Below are positions 6,541-13,588 of a stretch of 26,590 nucleotides of DNA, one piece after another (positions within the stretch are counted from its first letter, which is position 1; the number at the start of each line of letters is the position of its first letter). A model generated the notes under the pieces. That model had not been told where the DNA came from. It searched no databases and saw only the letters and a list, made by a program, of their open reading frames with translations. The stretch spans positions 1-26,590 of the forward strand of contig CAKUEV010000006.1 of assembly GCA_934646845.1 (NCBI GenBank). Direction: 5' to 3'. The position numbers were made by a program, and so were the translations under genes. The stretch is from an uncultured Slackia sp. Lineage in GTDB: Bacteria > Actinomycetota > Coriobacteriia > Coriobacteriales > Eggerthellaceae.

Positions 6541-7191
6541 ATGACTCTGCTTGAGCTCTTGCAGCTTCTGCGAAAGCATCTGCGCTTGGTGATTGCGCTC
6601 CCTCTGGTGTGCGCACTTGCTATGGGCGTTGCGAGCTTTATGTTCCTGCCGAACACGTACACCGCTACTACGAGTATGTACGTGTTGGTGAAAGGCGATT
6701 CGAAAAGCTCGTCGATGTCCACCGACCTTTCTGCATCGCAGATGGTCACTAACGACGTGGCGCAGCTTATTGACAGCGATCGCGTGACGAAAGACACCGC
6801 CAACGCGCTGAAAATGAAGAGCCTGGATGATTACAAAATCAGCGTTACGAGCCAAACTACCACGCGCGTTATTTCGGTTTCGGTAACGGGCGAAGACGCG
6901 CCGAGCACGGCTATCATCGCTAATCAGCTCGCGAAAGACGTTTCGGCCGTGGCCCAGGAAGTCATGGACGTGCAAAGCGTGAACGTTATTGACGAAGCCG
7001 AAACCCCCGCGTCGCCGAGCGGCCCGAATAGGGTTATGTACGCCGCGGTGGCGTTCTTGGCTGGCCTGTTCGTGGCCATTGCGATTGTCGTGCTTAAAGA
7101 CATGCTGAACACGCGCGTACGCAGTGCCGAAGAGGTCGAAGAAATGCTGGGCATTCCGGTTATCGGCCGCATTCCGGCCATGAAGGAGTAA
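6541..7191 (+). CDS. Wzz/CpsC-like polysaccharide chain-length and kinase-activator protein
   Basis: A 216-residue membrane protein with the layout of the Gram-positive CpsC/CapA group. It has a short cytoplasmic start (MTLLELLQLLRKH), membrane segment 1 (about 15-36), an extracellular domain with the family's Tyr-Thr-Ala entry (NTYTATTSMYV), a Pro-rich stretch (AETPASPSGPNR) and membrane segment 2 (about 165-185). A cytoplasmic tail ends GIPVIGRIPAMKE and in the family activates the partner tyrosine kinase. The large coiled extracellular domain of Gram-negative Wzz is absent. It lies 42 bp after the LCP gene, with GAGAAAGG before its ATG, and 3 bp before the kinase, so the two are translationally linked. 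Confidence 0.9.
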   Translation: MTLLELLQLLRKHLRLVIALPLVCALAMGVASFMFLPNTYTATTSMYVLVKGDSKSSSMSTDLSASQMVTNDVAQLIDSDRVTKDTANALKMKSLDDYKISVTSQTTTRVISVSVTGEDAPSTAIIANQLAKDVSAVAQEVMDVQSVNVIDEAETPASPSGPNRVMYAAVAFLAGLFVAIAIVVLKDMLNTRVRSAEEVEEMLGIPVIGRIPAMKE

Positions 7192-7194
7192 ACG

Positions 7195-7968
7195 ATGGGA
7201 AAGAAGAAAAAAGCCGCCGATCGCCTCGTGGTGCAGAACGCTGCCAAAACGCTTTTTGCTAATATTCGTTTTGCCAGCGTCGATAATCCTATTCGTTCGC
7301 TCGTTCTAACGTCTTCTGTGCCGAATGAGGGAAAATCGACGGTTTCTATGCAACTTGCCGCTGCTATTGCCCAAAGTGGCAAGCGCGTTTTGCTCGTTGA
7401 AGTCGACATGCGCCGCCGTAGTTTGGCAGACATGCTGGGCGTTCATACGCGCGGCGGCCTGTATGCCGTGCTTTCCGAGCAAATGCCTTTGCGCTCGGCA
7501 ATTGTGCCTACCTCGCAGGGCTTTGACTTCTTGGACAGCGAGCCCCATATTCCGAACCCCGTCGATATTTTGGCATCGAAGCGTTTTGCGAGTTTGGTCG
7601 ATAGGCTTTCGCGCGATTACGATTTCGTGGTGTACGACACCCCGCCCGTCGGAACGTTCGTTGACGCTGCGGTGCTTTCGACGCTCGTTGATGCTACGGC
7701 GCTTGTCGTTCGCGAGAACTTCGCCCGTCGCGATGAAGTCGCGAACGCCTATGAACAGTTGCGCAAGGCCGACGCAAACGTGATTGGCGTTGTAATGAAT
7801 TACTGCGAGACCGAAACGAGCGAATACTATTACGCCTATTACAACAAAGAAGGCAAGCGCGTGAAGGAACACGACGCTGCTGCGGAAGCGGCTGCGAGCC
7901 CGGCCGTAATGCCGAGCAAGAGAGGGGCTCGAAGCCACGCGGCCATGACCCCGTCTGACACGTTCTAA
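7195..7968 (+). CDS. CpsD/CapB-like bacterial tyrosine kinase (BY-kinase)
   Basis: A 257-residue cytoplasmic P-loop kinase that autophosphorylates a C-terminal tyrosine cluster and, with the Wzz-like protein, controls polymer length. Walker A is SVPNEGKST (41-49, K47), Walker A' is LLVEVDMRR (D71) and Walker B is VVYDTPP (about 145-151). The tyrosine cluster SEYYYAYY covers Y211-Y213, Y215 and Y216, preceded by Y203. An Ala-rich tail of about 40 residues follows the cluster, so the tyrosines are not at the very end as in many homologues. The Walker A' motif has VEVDMR instead of the common IDADLR but keeps the Asp. AAGGAG precedes the ATG at 7195. Confidence 0.93.
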   Translation: MGKKKKAADRLVVQNAAKTLFANIRFASVDNPIRSLVLTSSVPNEGKSTVSMQLAAAIAQSGKRVLLVEVDMRRRSLADMLGVHTRGGLYAVLSEQMPLRSAIVPTSQGFDFLDSEPHIPNPVDILASKRFASLVDRLSRDYDFVVYDTPPVGTFVDAAVLSTLVDATALVVRENFARRDEVANAYEQLRKADANVIGVVMNYCETETSEYYYAYYNKEGKRVKEHDAAAEAAASPAVMPSKRGARSHAAMTPSDTF

Positions 7969-8021
7969 TGACTTTTCGAAACCTGGCCTGTTGCTCTACT
8001 GCCTGTGCCCATTAATTGCGA

Positions 8022-8057
8022 CGCCCGCGACTATCGAAGTTGCGGGCGCGTTTGCGT
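8022..8057 (+). terminator. Terminator-like hairpin after the BY-kinase gene
   Basis: A 10-bp stem (8022-8031 with 8039-8048, including one G-U pair) with a 7-base loop TATCGAA is followed by a weak T-rich tail. It probably separates the LCP-wzz-kinase unit from the phosphatase gene, which seems to have its own -10 box. Confidence 0.5.
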
Positions 8058-8085
8058 TCTGGCCGAACAGGCCGTTGCCAAAGGC

Positions 8086-8091
8086 TACAAT
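8086..8091 (+). promoter_or_regulatory. Possible -10 box of the phosphatase gene
   Basis: TACAAT lies 34 bases before the ATG at 8125, after a terminator-like hairpin. No consensus -35 is visible at 17 bp. Confidence 0.4.
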
Positions 8092-8124
8092 AGGGCATCA
8101 ATCTCAACCATGAAAGGAAGCGCC

Positions 8125-8775
8125 ATGCGCGATATCCACTGTCACATTTTGCCGGGCGTCGACGATGGCGCGCGCGATTTGGACGAAAGTTTGGCAATGC
8201 TCGAGGCCGCCAAGCTGGCGGGCGTTACAAGCATCGTGTGTACGCCGCATTGTCGCGACCCGTATTTCGACTATGACGCCATGTGGGATGCCTACGAATT
8301 GCTCGTGGCGCATGCGAACGGCTTCCCGTTGCAAATGGGTTTCGAGGTGAACCATCGCAAGCTTATGGAGCTGGGCATGCAATGGGCTGAATATCTGCAT
8401 TTCGATGGCAGCAACGAGTTTTTGCTCGAGCTTTCGAGCCACTGCTCGGCGCGCGATTTCGAGGAATACGAGCGTACGATTTACGAGCTGCAAGGCATGG
8501 GCTACGACGTGATTATCGCTCACCCTGAGCGCTACAAGGCGATTCAGCAAGACGTGAGCATTGCCGAGCGTTTGGTGCGCATGGGTTGCAAGCTGCAGGC
8601 GTCAGCCGATTTTGTGGCCGGTGGGCGTTTGGGCAAAGAAAAGAAACCCGCGAAGAAGCTCTTCGATGCCATGCTGTATCGCTATATCGCGAGCGATGCG
8701 CATTGCGTCGAACACTACCAGTATTTGGCGAAAGCGAAAGCGATGTATCGTTGTCGCGGTGCCCACGTGAAGTAG
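8125..8775 (+). CDS. CpsB/CapC-like PHP-family protein-tyrosine phosphatase
   Basis: A metal-dependent PHP-fold phosphatase that dephosphorylates the BY-kinase tail in polysaccharide systems. The metal-ligand motifs are all present: HCHILPGVDDG (H5, H7, D13-D14), CTPHC (H42), AHPERY (H133, E135) and SDAH (D191, H193). At 216 residues it is slightly shorter than typical CpsB (about 240). It is soluble with no signal peptide. The start at 8125 (MRDIHCH) is preferred because AAAGGAAG lies 5 bases upstream; an in-frame ATG at 8110 overlaps that site. It follows the kinase gene by 156 bp, across a terminator-like hairpin, so the phosphatase may be expressed separately from the kinase it opposes. 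Confidence 0.92.
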   Translation: MRDIHCHILPGVDDGARDLDESLAMLEAAKLAGVTSIVCTPHCRDPYFDYDAMWDAYELLVAHANGFPLQMGFEVNHRKLMELGMQWAEYLHFDGSNEFLLELSSHCSARDFEEYERTIYELQGMGYDVIIAHPERYKAIQQDVSIAERLVRMGCKLQASADFVAGGRLGKEKKPAKKLFDAMLYRYIASDAHCVEHYQYLAKAKAMYRCRGAHVK

Positions 8776-8790
8776 GTGAGGGTACGAGGG

Positions 8791-8812
8791 AAGTTGCGCA
8801 GAACGCTGCGCA
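8791..8812. promoter_or_regulatory. Partial operator copy overlapping a hairpin
   Basis: AAGTTGCGCA (8791-8800) repeats one and a bit halves of the palindrome at 8829-8844, centre to centre 39 bp. The same bases form a perfect 7-bp hairpin (TGCGCAG, loop AACG, CTGCGCA, 8795-8812) just after the phosphatase stop, which could act in RNA as a weak terminator. No T run follows. Confidence 0.4.
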
Positions 8813-8828
8813 TAGGGGGCCCACGTCA

Positions 8829-8844
8829 AAAGTTGCGCAACTTT
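8829..8844. promoter_or_regulatory. 16-bp perfect palindrome, LoaP side
   Basis: AAAGTTGCGCAACTTT is a perfect 16-bp palindrome. It shares the 14-mer AAAAGTTGCGCAAC with the site upstream of the LCP gene and lies about 120 bp upstream of the candidate LoaP promoter. It is a likely dimeric repressor or activator site. The regulator is not encoded in this window. Confidence 0.55.
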
Positions 8845-8852
8845 CGGTATTT

Positions 8853-8885
8853 GTTGCAAGGTGTACGCTCCCGCAGCGTGGCAAC
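8853..8885 (+). other. Two-part hairpin in the LoaP upstream region
   Basis: GTTGC (8853-8857) pairs with GCAAC (8881-8885), and ACGCT (8865-8869) pairs with AGCGT (8875-8879) around the loop CCCGC. A large bulge lies on the 5' side. Whether it is transcribed depends on where the leader starts. Confidence 0.35.
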
Positions 8886-8949
8886 ACGTCTACGGGCGGT
8901 TGCATTGGTGAAGATGCCGCGTTTAATGGCGTATTTACTTAAAAATTGC

Positions 8950-8978
8950 TTTACACGCGGTAGGGGAATCGCCAAAAT
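8950..8978 (+). promoter_or_regulatory. Candidate promoter of the LoaP/polysaccharide operon
   Basis: TTTACA (8950-8955), 17 bases, CAAAAT (8973-8978); an alternative -10 is TATACA at 8979-8984. A start near 8985-8991 would place the intrinsic terminator at 9046-9069 inside the leader, about 60-85 nt downstream. Confidence 0.4.
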
Positions 8979-8994
8979 TATACAGCAAGGTGCA

Positions 8995-9003
8995 CCCCCC
9001 CCC
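8995..9003 (+). repeat. C9 homopolymer tract
   Basis: Nine consecutive C residues lie a few bases downstream of the candidate promoter. Such tracts can slip during replication or make RNA polymerase slip; here it is non-coding and sits at or near the transcription start. Confidence 0.6.
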
Positions 9004-9045
9004 TATTCTTTGTAAAGGGATATGCATCTTACGGCGTTACAAACG

Positions 9046-9069
9046 GGCCAATAGTCATTGGCCTTTTTT
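9046..9069 (+). terminator. Leader intrinsic terminator upstream of LoaP
   Basis: A perfect 7-bp stem (GGCCAAT 9046-9052, ATTGGCC 9057-9063), a 4-base loop AGTC and six T residues (9064-9069). It is the cleanest intrinsic terminator on the plus strand and lies 260 bp before the antiterminator gene, in front of the polysaccharide operon. It may end the phosphatase transcript, attenuate the operon, or both. Confidence 0.8.
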
Positions 9070-9246
9070 ACGCTCGATTCCGAGTGGTAGCGCATACACC
9101 CTAACGGGCGTGCAATCGTCGCTTTGAGCGCGTTGCATCGTTGTTCGGGAAATGAATAGTTCGTTGTTGAGCCGTGTTTGCGGTAGCGAAGCTATGCCCT
9201 AAAGCCGTTCCAAGCGTGGGCGGTGCGAAGGGCAATCGTGTGCGAT

Positions 9247-9277
9247 GCGCTGCGGTGCAGCGCGCCGTCGTGCGGCG
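9247..9277 (+). other. Tandem GC-rich hairpins in the LoaP 5' leader
   Basis: GCGCTGC (9247-9253), loop GGT, GCAGCGC (9257-9263) is followed at once by CGCCG, loop TCGTG, CGGCG (to 9277). They share one base, so they may stack or compete. LoaP proteins are known to recognise an RNA hairpin in the leader of the operon they control, so these are candidates for that element. That role is inference. Confidence 0.4.
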
Positions 9278-9329
9278 ATCTCGCTACATTGCGATGCGGC
9301 CGGGTTTATTCAGAGACAAGGAAATCGCC

Positions 9330-9854
9330 ATGCGCATATATGCCATTCAGGTCGCAAGCGGCAAAGAAGCCAAAGTCGAAGAGCTTATTCGCCGCTTCGT
9401 CAACGAAAGCGCGGTCGGCGAGATATTCGTGCCGCGATTCGAGGCAATGCGCCGCTGGAAAGGCGAATGGCACAAGCGCGCGGAGCGTTTGACGCCCGGC
9501 TACTTGTATGTAGAGACGAGCGGCGTCGAGAAACTCGCGCTGCAGCTGCGTCGTGTGCCGGCCTTTACCAAGTTGCTTGGCAACAACGAAGTATTCATCC
9601 CCCTGAACGATGATGAGGTGGCCTGGCTTAATGCTTTCGCGGGCGATACGCGCCGCGTGATTGAAATGAGCGAGGGCATTATGGAAGGCAGCAAGGTCAT
9701 AGTGCTGCGAGGCCCGCTTATGGGTCACGAGGCCGAGATTAAGCGAATTGATAGGCATCGCAGAACGGCTGAACTTGAAATTCGCATGCTTGGCAGGGTG
9801 AAAACGATACGGCTTGGGCTGGAGATTGTTTCCAAAAGCCCCGAAAAAGGGTAG
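9330..9854 (+). CDS. loaP: LoaP-type transcription antiterminator (NusG paralogue)
   Basis: A 174-residue NusG paralogue. The N-terminal NGN domain starts MRIYAIQVASGKEAKVEELI and contains the family's pattern before PGYLYVE (56-62). The C-terminal KOW domain runs from about residue 119 (GSKVIVLRGPLMGHEAEI). NGN binds RNA polymerase; LoaP members bind a leader hairpin and let polymerase pass terminators in long polysaccharide or polyketide operons. The ATG at 9330 follows AAGGAA and family similarity starts there; the upstream in-frame extension to 9174 is not supported. The gene sits just after a strong terminator and just before the sugar-transferase operon, the usual position. UpxY or RfaH relatives are the alternative; the short NGN-KOW form in a monoderm favours LoaP. 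Confidence 0.87.
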   Translation: MRIYAIQVASGKEAKVEELIRRFVNESAVGEIFVPRFEAMRRWKGEWHKRAERLTPGYLYVETSGVEKLALQLRRVPAFTKLLGNNEVFIPLNDDEVAWLNAFAGDTRRVIEMSEGIMEGSKVIVLRGPLMGHEAEIKRIDRHRRTAELEIRMLGRVKTIRLGLEIVSKSPEKG

Positions 9855-9960
9855 GGGTGGAAAGCGAATCGACAGCCGCAATTGAGCGAAGAAGAGGGAA
9901 TTGGCGGGAGGAACCCCAAGTAACGGGGACGTAATTTCAGCAAAAGGGTTTTATTTGGAT

Positions 9961-10785
9961 ATGCAATTGGGTGAAGCGACATATAGCGATATTTGCGTGG
10001 AAGGAAGCGATTCGATTAAGCCAAGGAGTGTCGAACTCGATCGGGACGGCTATAGCCATGAAGATCGTCGCGAAGCCGCAAGGGTTGACGCAACTGGCAA
10101 GTATGAACCTAAGCTTACCGAGAATGGCATTCCGGACGAAGTTCTGGCGAAGTTGCTGCCAGGGGATGATGTCATAGAGCTTTCCGAGCCAACGATTGCG
10201 GGCGGAATTGGCTACCGTTTTGCAAAGCGCGCTTTCGACATAATATCTTGTGGCTGCGCCCTAATTCTTCTTGCTATTCCTATGGGGGTAATTGCTCTTA
10301 AAATTAAATTAGAATCCCCTGGCCCCGTTATTTATGCGCAGAGGCGTGTAGGCAAGAATGGCAAGATTTTCAATGTCTACAAATTCAGAAGCATGTATAC
10401 CGACGCCGAGGCTCGCGGTGCACGGTGGGCCGCTGGGGATGACCCGCGCGTTACTCCATTCGGTAAGCTCATGCGAGAGAAACGCATTGATGAGATTCCT
10501 CAGTTTTGGAACATCGTAAAAGGGGATATGAGCTTAATCGGCCCCCGTCCTGAAAGGCCAGCGTTTTGCCAAGAATTCGAGAAGAGGATCCATGGTTGGG
10601 GCTATAGAACGCTAGTGCGGCCAGGCCTTTCAGGCCTGGCGCAGGTGACGGGCGGTTACGATTTGCTACCCAAGGAGAAAGTGGTGCTTGACCTGGAGTA
10701 CATCGAGCACCGAAACATTGTTATGGACGCGAAGATCATATTGAAGACGCTCGGCGTCGTGAGCACAGGAGAGGGGGCTAGGTGA
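9961..10785 (+). CDS. Initiating sugar-phosphate transferase (undecaprenyl-phosphate)
   Basis: Transfers the first sugar phosphate of the repeat unit to the lipid carrier at the inner membrane face. This is the one-helix core form (WbaP/PglC-like). The membrane hairpin or helix is FDIISCGCALILLAIPMGV (about 92-110), then SPGPVIYAQRRVGKNGK, YKFRSM, the Asp-Glu pair D177-E178 in RIDEIPQFWN, and GDMSLIGPRPERP. The 90-residue acidic N-terminal extension is unusual for this short form. Start is uncertain: ATG 9961, TTG 9955 (AAAAGGG 6 bases upstream) or TTG 9901. The first part of the gene (to about 10,500) is visibly AT-richer than the end. Its stop codon overlaps the next start. Confidence 0.88.
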   Translation: MQLGEATYSDICVEGSDSIKPRSVELDRDGYSHEDRREAARVDATGKYEPKLTENGIPDEVLAKLLPGDDVIELSEPTIAGGIGYRFAKRAFDIISCGCALILLAIPMGVIALKIKLESPGPVIYAQRRVGKNGKIFNVYKFRSMYTDAEARGARWAAGDDPRVTPFGKLMREKRIDEIPQFWNIVKGDMSLIGPRPERPAFCQEFEKRIHGWGYRTLVRPGLSGLAQVTGGYDLLPKEKVVLDLEYIEHRNIVMDAKIILKTLGVVSTGEGAR

Positions 10786-11966
10786 TGAGGCTCCTGTTTT
10801 TGACCGACAGCTTCCGCCCAAGCCGTTCCGCATGCGCCAACCGCGCATGCGTTCTTGTCGATGCGATGCGCGAGGCCGGCATCGATGTGCAAGTTCTCGC
10901 TTCAAGTGACAGCCTGCTTAACTCGCCCGATGGCTACGCGAAACCCGATAACGTGACCTTCTTTGAGACCTTCCCTCTGCAGGAGAAGACCCTCGTGAAC
11001 CGCCTGCGGAACAATTTCGGGGGGCAGCGCGCCTCCGTTAAGGCCGCCGAGGCTATGGGCGCCTTCGACGTTGTGGTCTGCACCACCCCGCCGCTACTCC
11101 TGACAACCTCTGCCATCAAGATTGCGAAGCGGAATGGGGCCAAGCTTGTCTTGGACGTGCGCGATGTGTGGCCCGATGTTGCCTATGAGATGGGTTCGTT
11201 CACCCCAGGGAGTCCCTATGGCCGCTTCTTCTCTCACATAGCCAAGTGCGGCTTCAATGCCGCAGACATGGTGTCCACCGTATCCGCTGGCAAGGCGGAA
11301 AAGCTGAAGCGACGTGTCCCCGCCGGTATTCCGGTGGAGCTCGTGCCCAACGGCATCGACGAGGCCTTCGTCCACAACGAGGAAGATCCCGCTGTTGTTG
11401 AGCGCTTCGAGCTCGGGCGCGGCCCCATTTGCTGTTATGTCGGCAACATCGGTCTGGCGCAAGGGCTGGGTACTCTGCTCGATATCGCTGCTAAGCGCCC
11501 TGGTGCTCGCTTTCTTCTCTTCGGGACGGGCGCTGACAAGAAGGCGCTCGAGGAACGCGCCGTCGCCGAGGGGATATCGAACGTTGAGTTCTGCGGCAGC
11601 GTTGATGCTCGCGGTGTCCGCACCGCGCTGAAGCACTCTGCCCTCAGTTTCGTGCCTCTGGTGAGCTCCAGGCTGCGCGACAGTATCCCCACTAAACTCT
11701 ACGAGTGCATCTCCTGCGGATGCCCTGTGCTCCTTGCCGCCCAGGGCGACTCGGTCGACCTGCTCGAGGAGACGGGCTTGGGCGCGCACGCTGCGCCAGA
11801 GGACCCCGAGGGGCTACTGCGTGCCTTTGACGGGCTGCTTGCTCGTGGCTTCACTGCTGAGGAGAAGGCGGCTGCCGCTCAGAACATGCTTTCTGGGCAT
11901 TCCCGCCAGAAGGCGGCTCGTGCCTTTGCCGCAACCCTGCTCGACCGCTTTGGGCGGGGCTGGTAG
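10785..11966 (+). CDS. Glycosyltransferase family 4 (WbuB-like)
   Basis: A cytoplasmic GT-B fold retaining glycosyltransferase, 393 residues. The N-terminus MRLLFLTDSFRPSRSACANR and the acceptor-domain motif VLDVRDVWPDVAYEMG are typical of WbuB-like enzymes, which often add a FucNAc or similar amino sugar. The donor domain starts around VPNGIDEAF and CCYVGNIGLAQGLG; the nucleotide-sugar end is SIPTKLYECISCGCPVLL, where a Lys/Glu pair matches the family. ATG 10785 overlaps the preceding TGA by one base (GTG at 10782 is an equal candidate), with GGAGAGGGGG upstream. Donor sugar cannot be read from the sequence. From here codon use becomes GC-rich with many C-ending codons. Confidence 0.88.
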   Translation: MRLLFLTDSFRPSRSACANRACVLVDAMREAGIDVQVLASSDSLLNSPDGYAKPDNVTFFETFPLQEKTLVNRLRNNFGGQRASVKAAEAMGAFDVVVCTTPPLLLTTSAIKIAKRNGAKLVLDVRDVWPDVAYEMGSFTPGSPYGRFFSHIAKCGFNAADMVSTVSAGKAEKLKRRVPAGIPVELVPNGIDEAFVHNEEDPAVVERFELGRGPICCYVGNIGLAQGLGTLLDIAAKRPGARFLLFGTGADKKALEERAVAEGISNVEFCGSVDARGVRTALKHSALSFVPLVSSRLRDSIPTKLYECISCGCPVLLAAQGDSVDLLEETGLGAHAAPEDPEGLLRAFDGLLARGFTAEEKAAAAQNMLSGHSRQKAARAFAATLLDRFGRGW

Positions 11967-11968
11967 GC

Positions 11969-13588
11969 ATGGGGATGCCGATTCCGAACAAAGCGCTGCT
12001 GTATGTCCGTACCGTGGCGCGGATGAAGCCGTCTATGGTCGCCGCCCGTTTGCGACGGGCGAAAAGCGTGCCCGAGGCGCCCTCCGACGTGACCCTGCGC
12101 CCCTTGGGCATAGCCTGCGGCGCGCTCGATGTGGACGCTACCTATGTGGCACGCTTCAACCTTGATGCGCTGGCTCGCGATGAGTTCCTGCTGATCAACG
12201 AGACGCGCAGGGTGGATCTTGCCAGGTGGGCAGCCCCCGAGGCTTCGCATCTTTGGAACTTCAACCTGCATTACTTCGAGTACTGCGTGCCGCTGGCTGC
12301 TCGCTACGCGGCAGGTGGCTCTCGCGAGGATCTTGACCTGTTTAAGCGCCTGGCGTTGACGTGGATGGCTGCGTGTAAATACCCGCGAGGGGACGCGTGG
12401 CACCCGTATACGATTTCGTTGCGCCTTGTCAACTGGCTTATCTGCATCGATCTTTTCGGCGAGGCGCTTACGCGCGACAAAGTGTTCATGGGGGCTCTCG
12501 CCAGGAGCATGTACCGTCAGTACCGCCACCTGTTGGCCAACCAGGAGAGGCACCTGCTGGCGAACCACTATCTGGAGAACTTGAAGACGCTCGTCGTCTG
12601 CGCGCTGCTGTTCGGTGAGGACGATGTGCTGGCGCGGGTCGAGCGCGACTATCTTACGCAACTTGACGAGCAGGTGCTGCCCGATGGAGTGCACTACGAG
12701 CGTTCCATGATGTACCACAAGCTCATTCTGGAGGGCCTTCTGCGCGTGGAGCTTGCGTACCGCTCTGTAGGCAAGGCCGCCCCGACAAAGGTAGCCTCCA
12801 AGGCGCGGCAGATGCTCGATGCCATGGCCTCTATCGAGCGTGGCATGGGCAAGACTCCCTTCTTCAACGACTCGGCCGATGGGGTCGCCAAGGAATGCGG
12901 ACCGCTCGCCCGCGCCTGCCGCGACGTCTACGGCTACGAGCCTGACGACGCCAAGACTATCTTCCCTGAGTCCGGCTTCTACAAGCTCTACGACGGTGAC
13001 GCTGCCTTAATCTTCTTTGCGGGGGAGCCCGGCCCGTCCTATATGCTGGGTCACGCTCACTGTGACCTTCTGAGCTTCGAGCTCTCGGTCGCGGGCAAGC
13101 CCACAATCGTGAACTCGGGCACTTACGCCTACCAGAGCGAACTGAGGCCCTACTTCCGCAGCACGGCAGCGCATAACACGGCGACCATCGACGGTGATGA
13201 GCAGATGGAGTGCTGGGCTGAGCACCGCGTCGCGCGCGGCGTGGACCGCGTGCGCGTAGAGGTGGTGGATGAGTGTCATATCGCGGCGAGCTTCTACAAC
13301 TACAAGGGCCATCGGCATCATCGGCGTATTGAGCTTTGCGACGGTGCGCTGACTGTCGAGGACTCGACCGACCGCGGCGACGCAGAGGTGGTGCAGCGCT
13401 ACCACCTCGCGCCTGGTTGCTCTTTGCCCATCGTCCCTGGGTGGGGCTGCGAGTTCGCTCTCGAGGAGGCTGTATGCTCATCCGAATTCGGCAAATCGGC
13501 AGATGGCACCGTTGTCGCAATCGTCGGAAACAGGGCTGTCTGCGCGACCATCCCGCTATGTAACGACGAAGGTGGTGCTGGTCGATGA
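11969..13588 (+). CDS. Heparinase II/III-like polysaccharide lyase family protein
   Basis: A 539-residue protein of the heparinase II/III group commonly found in exopolysaccharide loci. An alpha-helical toroid region includes LWNFNLHYFEY, HPYTISLRLVNW, LLANHYLENLK (N199, H200) and HYERSMMYH (Y243, Y249, H250). The beta-rich C-terminal region includes GHAHCDLLSFEL (H362, H364) and RPYFRSTAAHNT. These Asn/His/Tyr/His positions fit the lyase active site, which removes the C5 proton of a uronate and cleaves the adjacent bond. No signal peptide is seen, so it may act in the cytoplasm or reach the surface by an unknown route. It starts 2 bp after the GT4 gene and overlaps the next gene by 4 bp (ATGA). 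Confidence 0.85.
   Translation: MGMPIPNKALLYVRTVARMKPSMVAARLRRAKSVPEAPSDVTLRPLGIACGALDVDATYVARFNLDALARDEFLLINETRRVDLARWAAPEASHLWNFNLHYFEYCVPLAARYAAGGSREDLDLFKRLALTWMAACKYPRGDAWHPYTISLRLVNWLICIDLFGEALTRDKVFMGALARSMYRQYRHLLANQERHLLANHYLENLKTLVVCALLFGEDDVLARVERDYLTQLDEQVLPDGVHYERSMMYHKLILEGLLRVELAYRSVGKAAPTKVASKARQMLDAMASIERGMGKTPFFNDSADGVAKECGPLARACRDVYGYEPDDAKTIFPESGFYKLYDGDAALIFFAGEPGPSYMLGHAHCDLLSFELSVAGKPTIVNSGTYAYQSELRPYFRSTAAHNTATIDGDEQMECWAEHRVARGVDRVRVEVVDECHIAASFYNYKGHRHHRRIELCDGALTVEDSTDRGDAEVVQRYHLAPGCSLPIVPGWGCEFALEEAVCSSEFGKSADGTVVAIVGNRAVCATIPLCNDEGGAGR

Noticed and set aside
10621..10639. Perfect CCAGGCC/GGCCTGG hairpin as a terminator or attachment site
   Set aside because: It lies inside the conserved sugar-transferase coding motif RPGLSGLAQVTGG, has no T run, and arises from codons for that motif.
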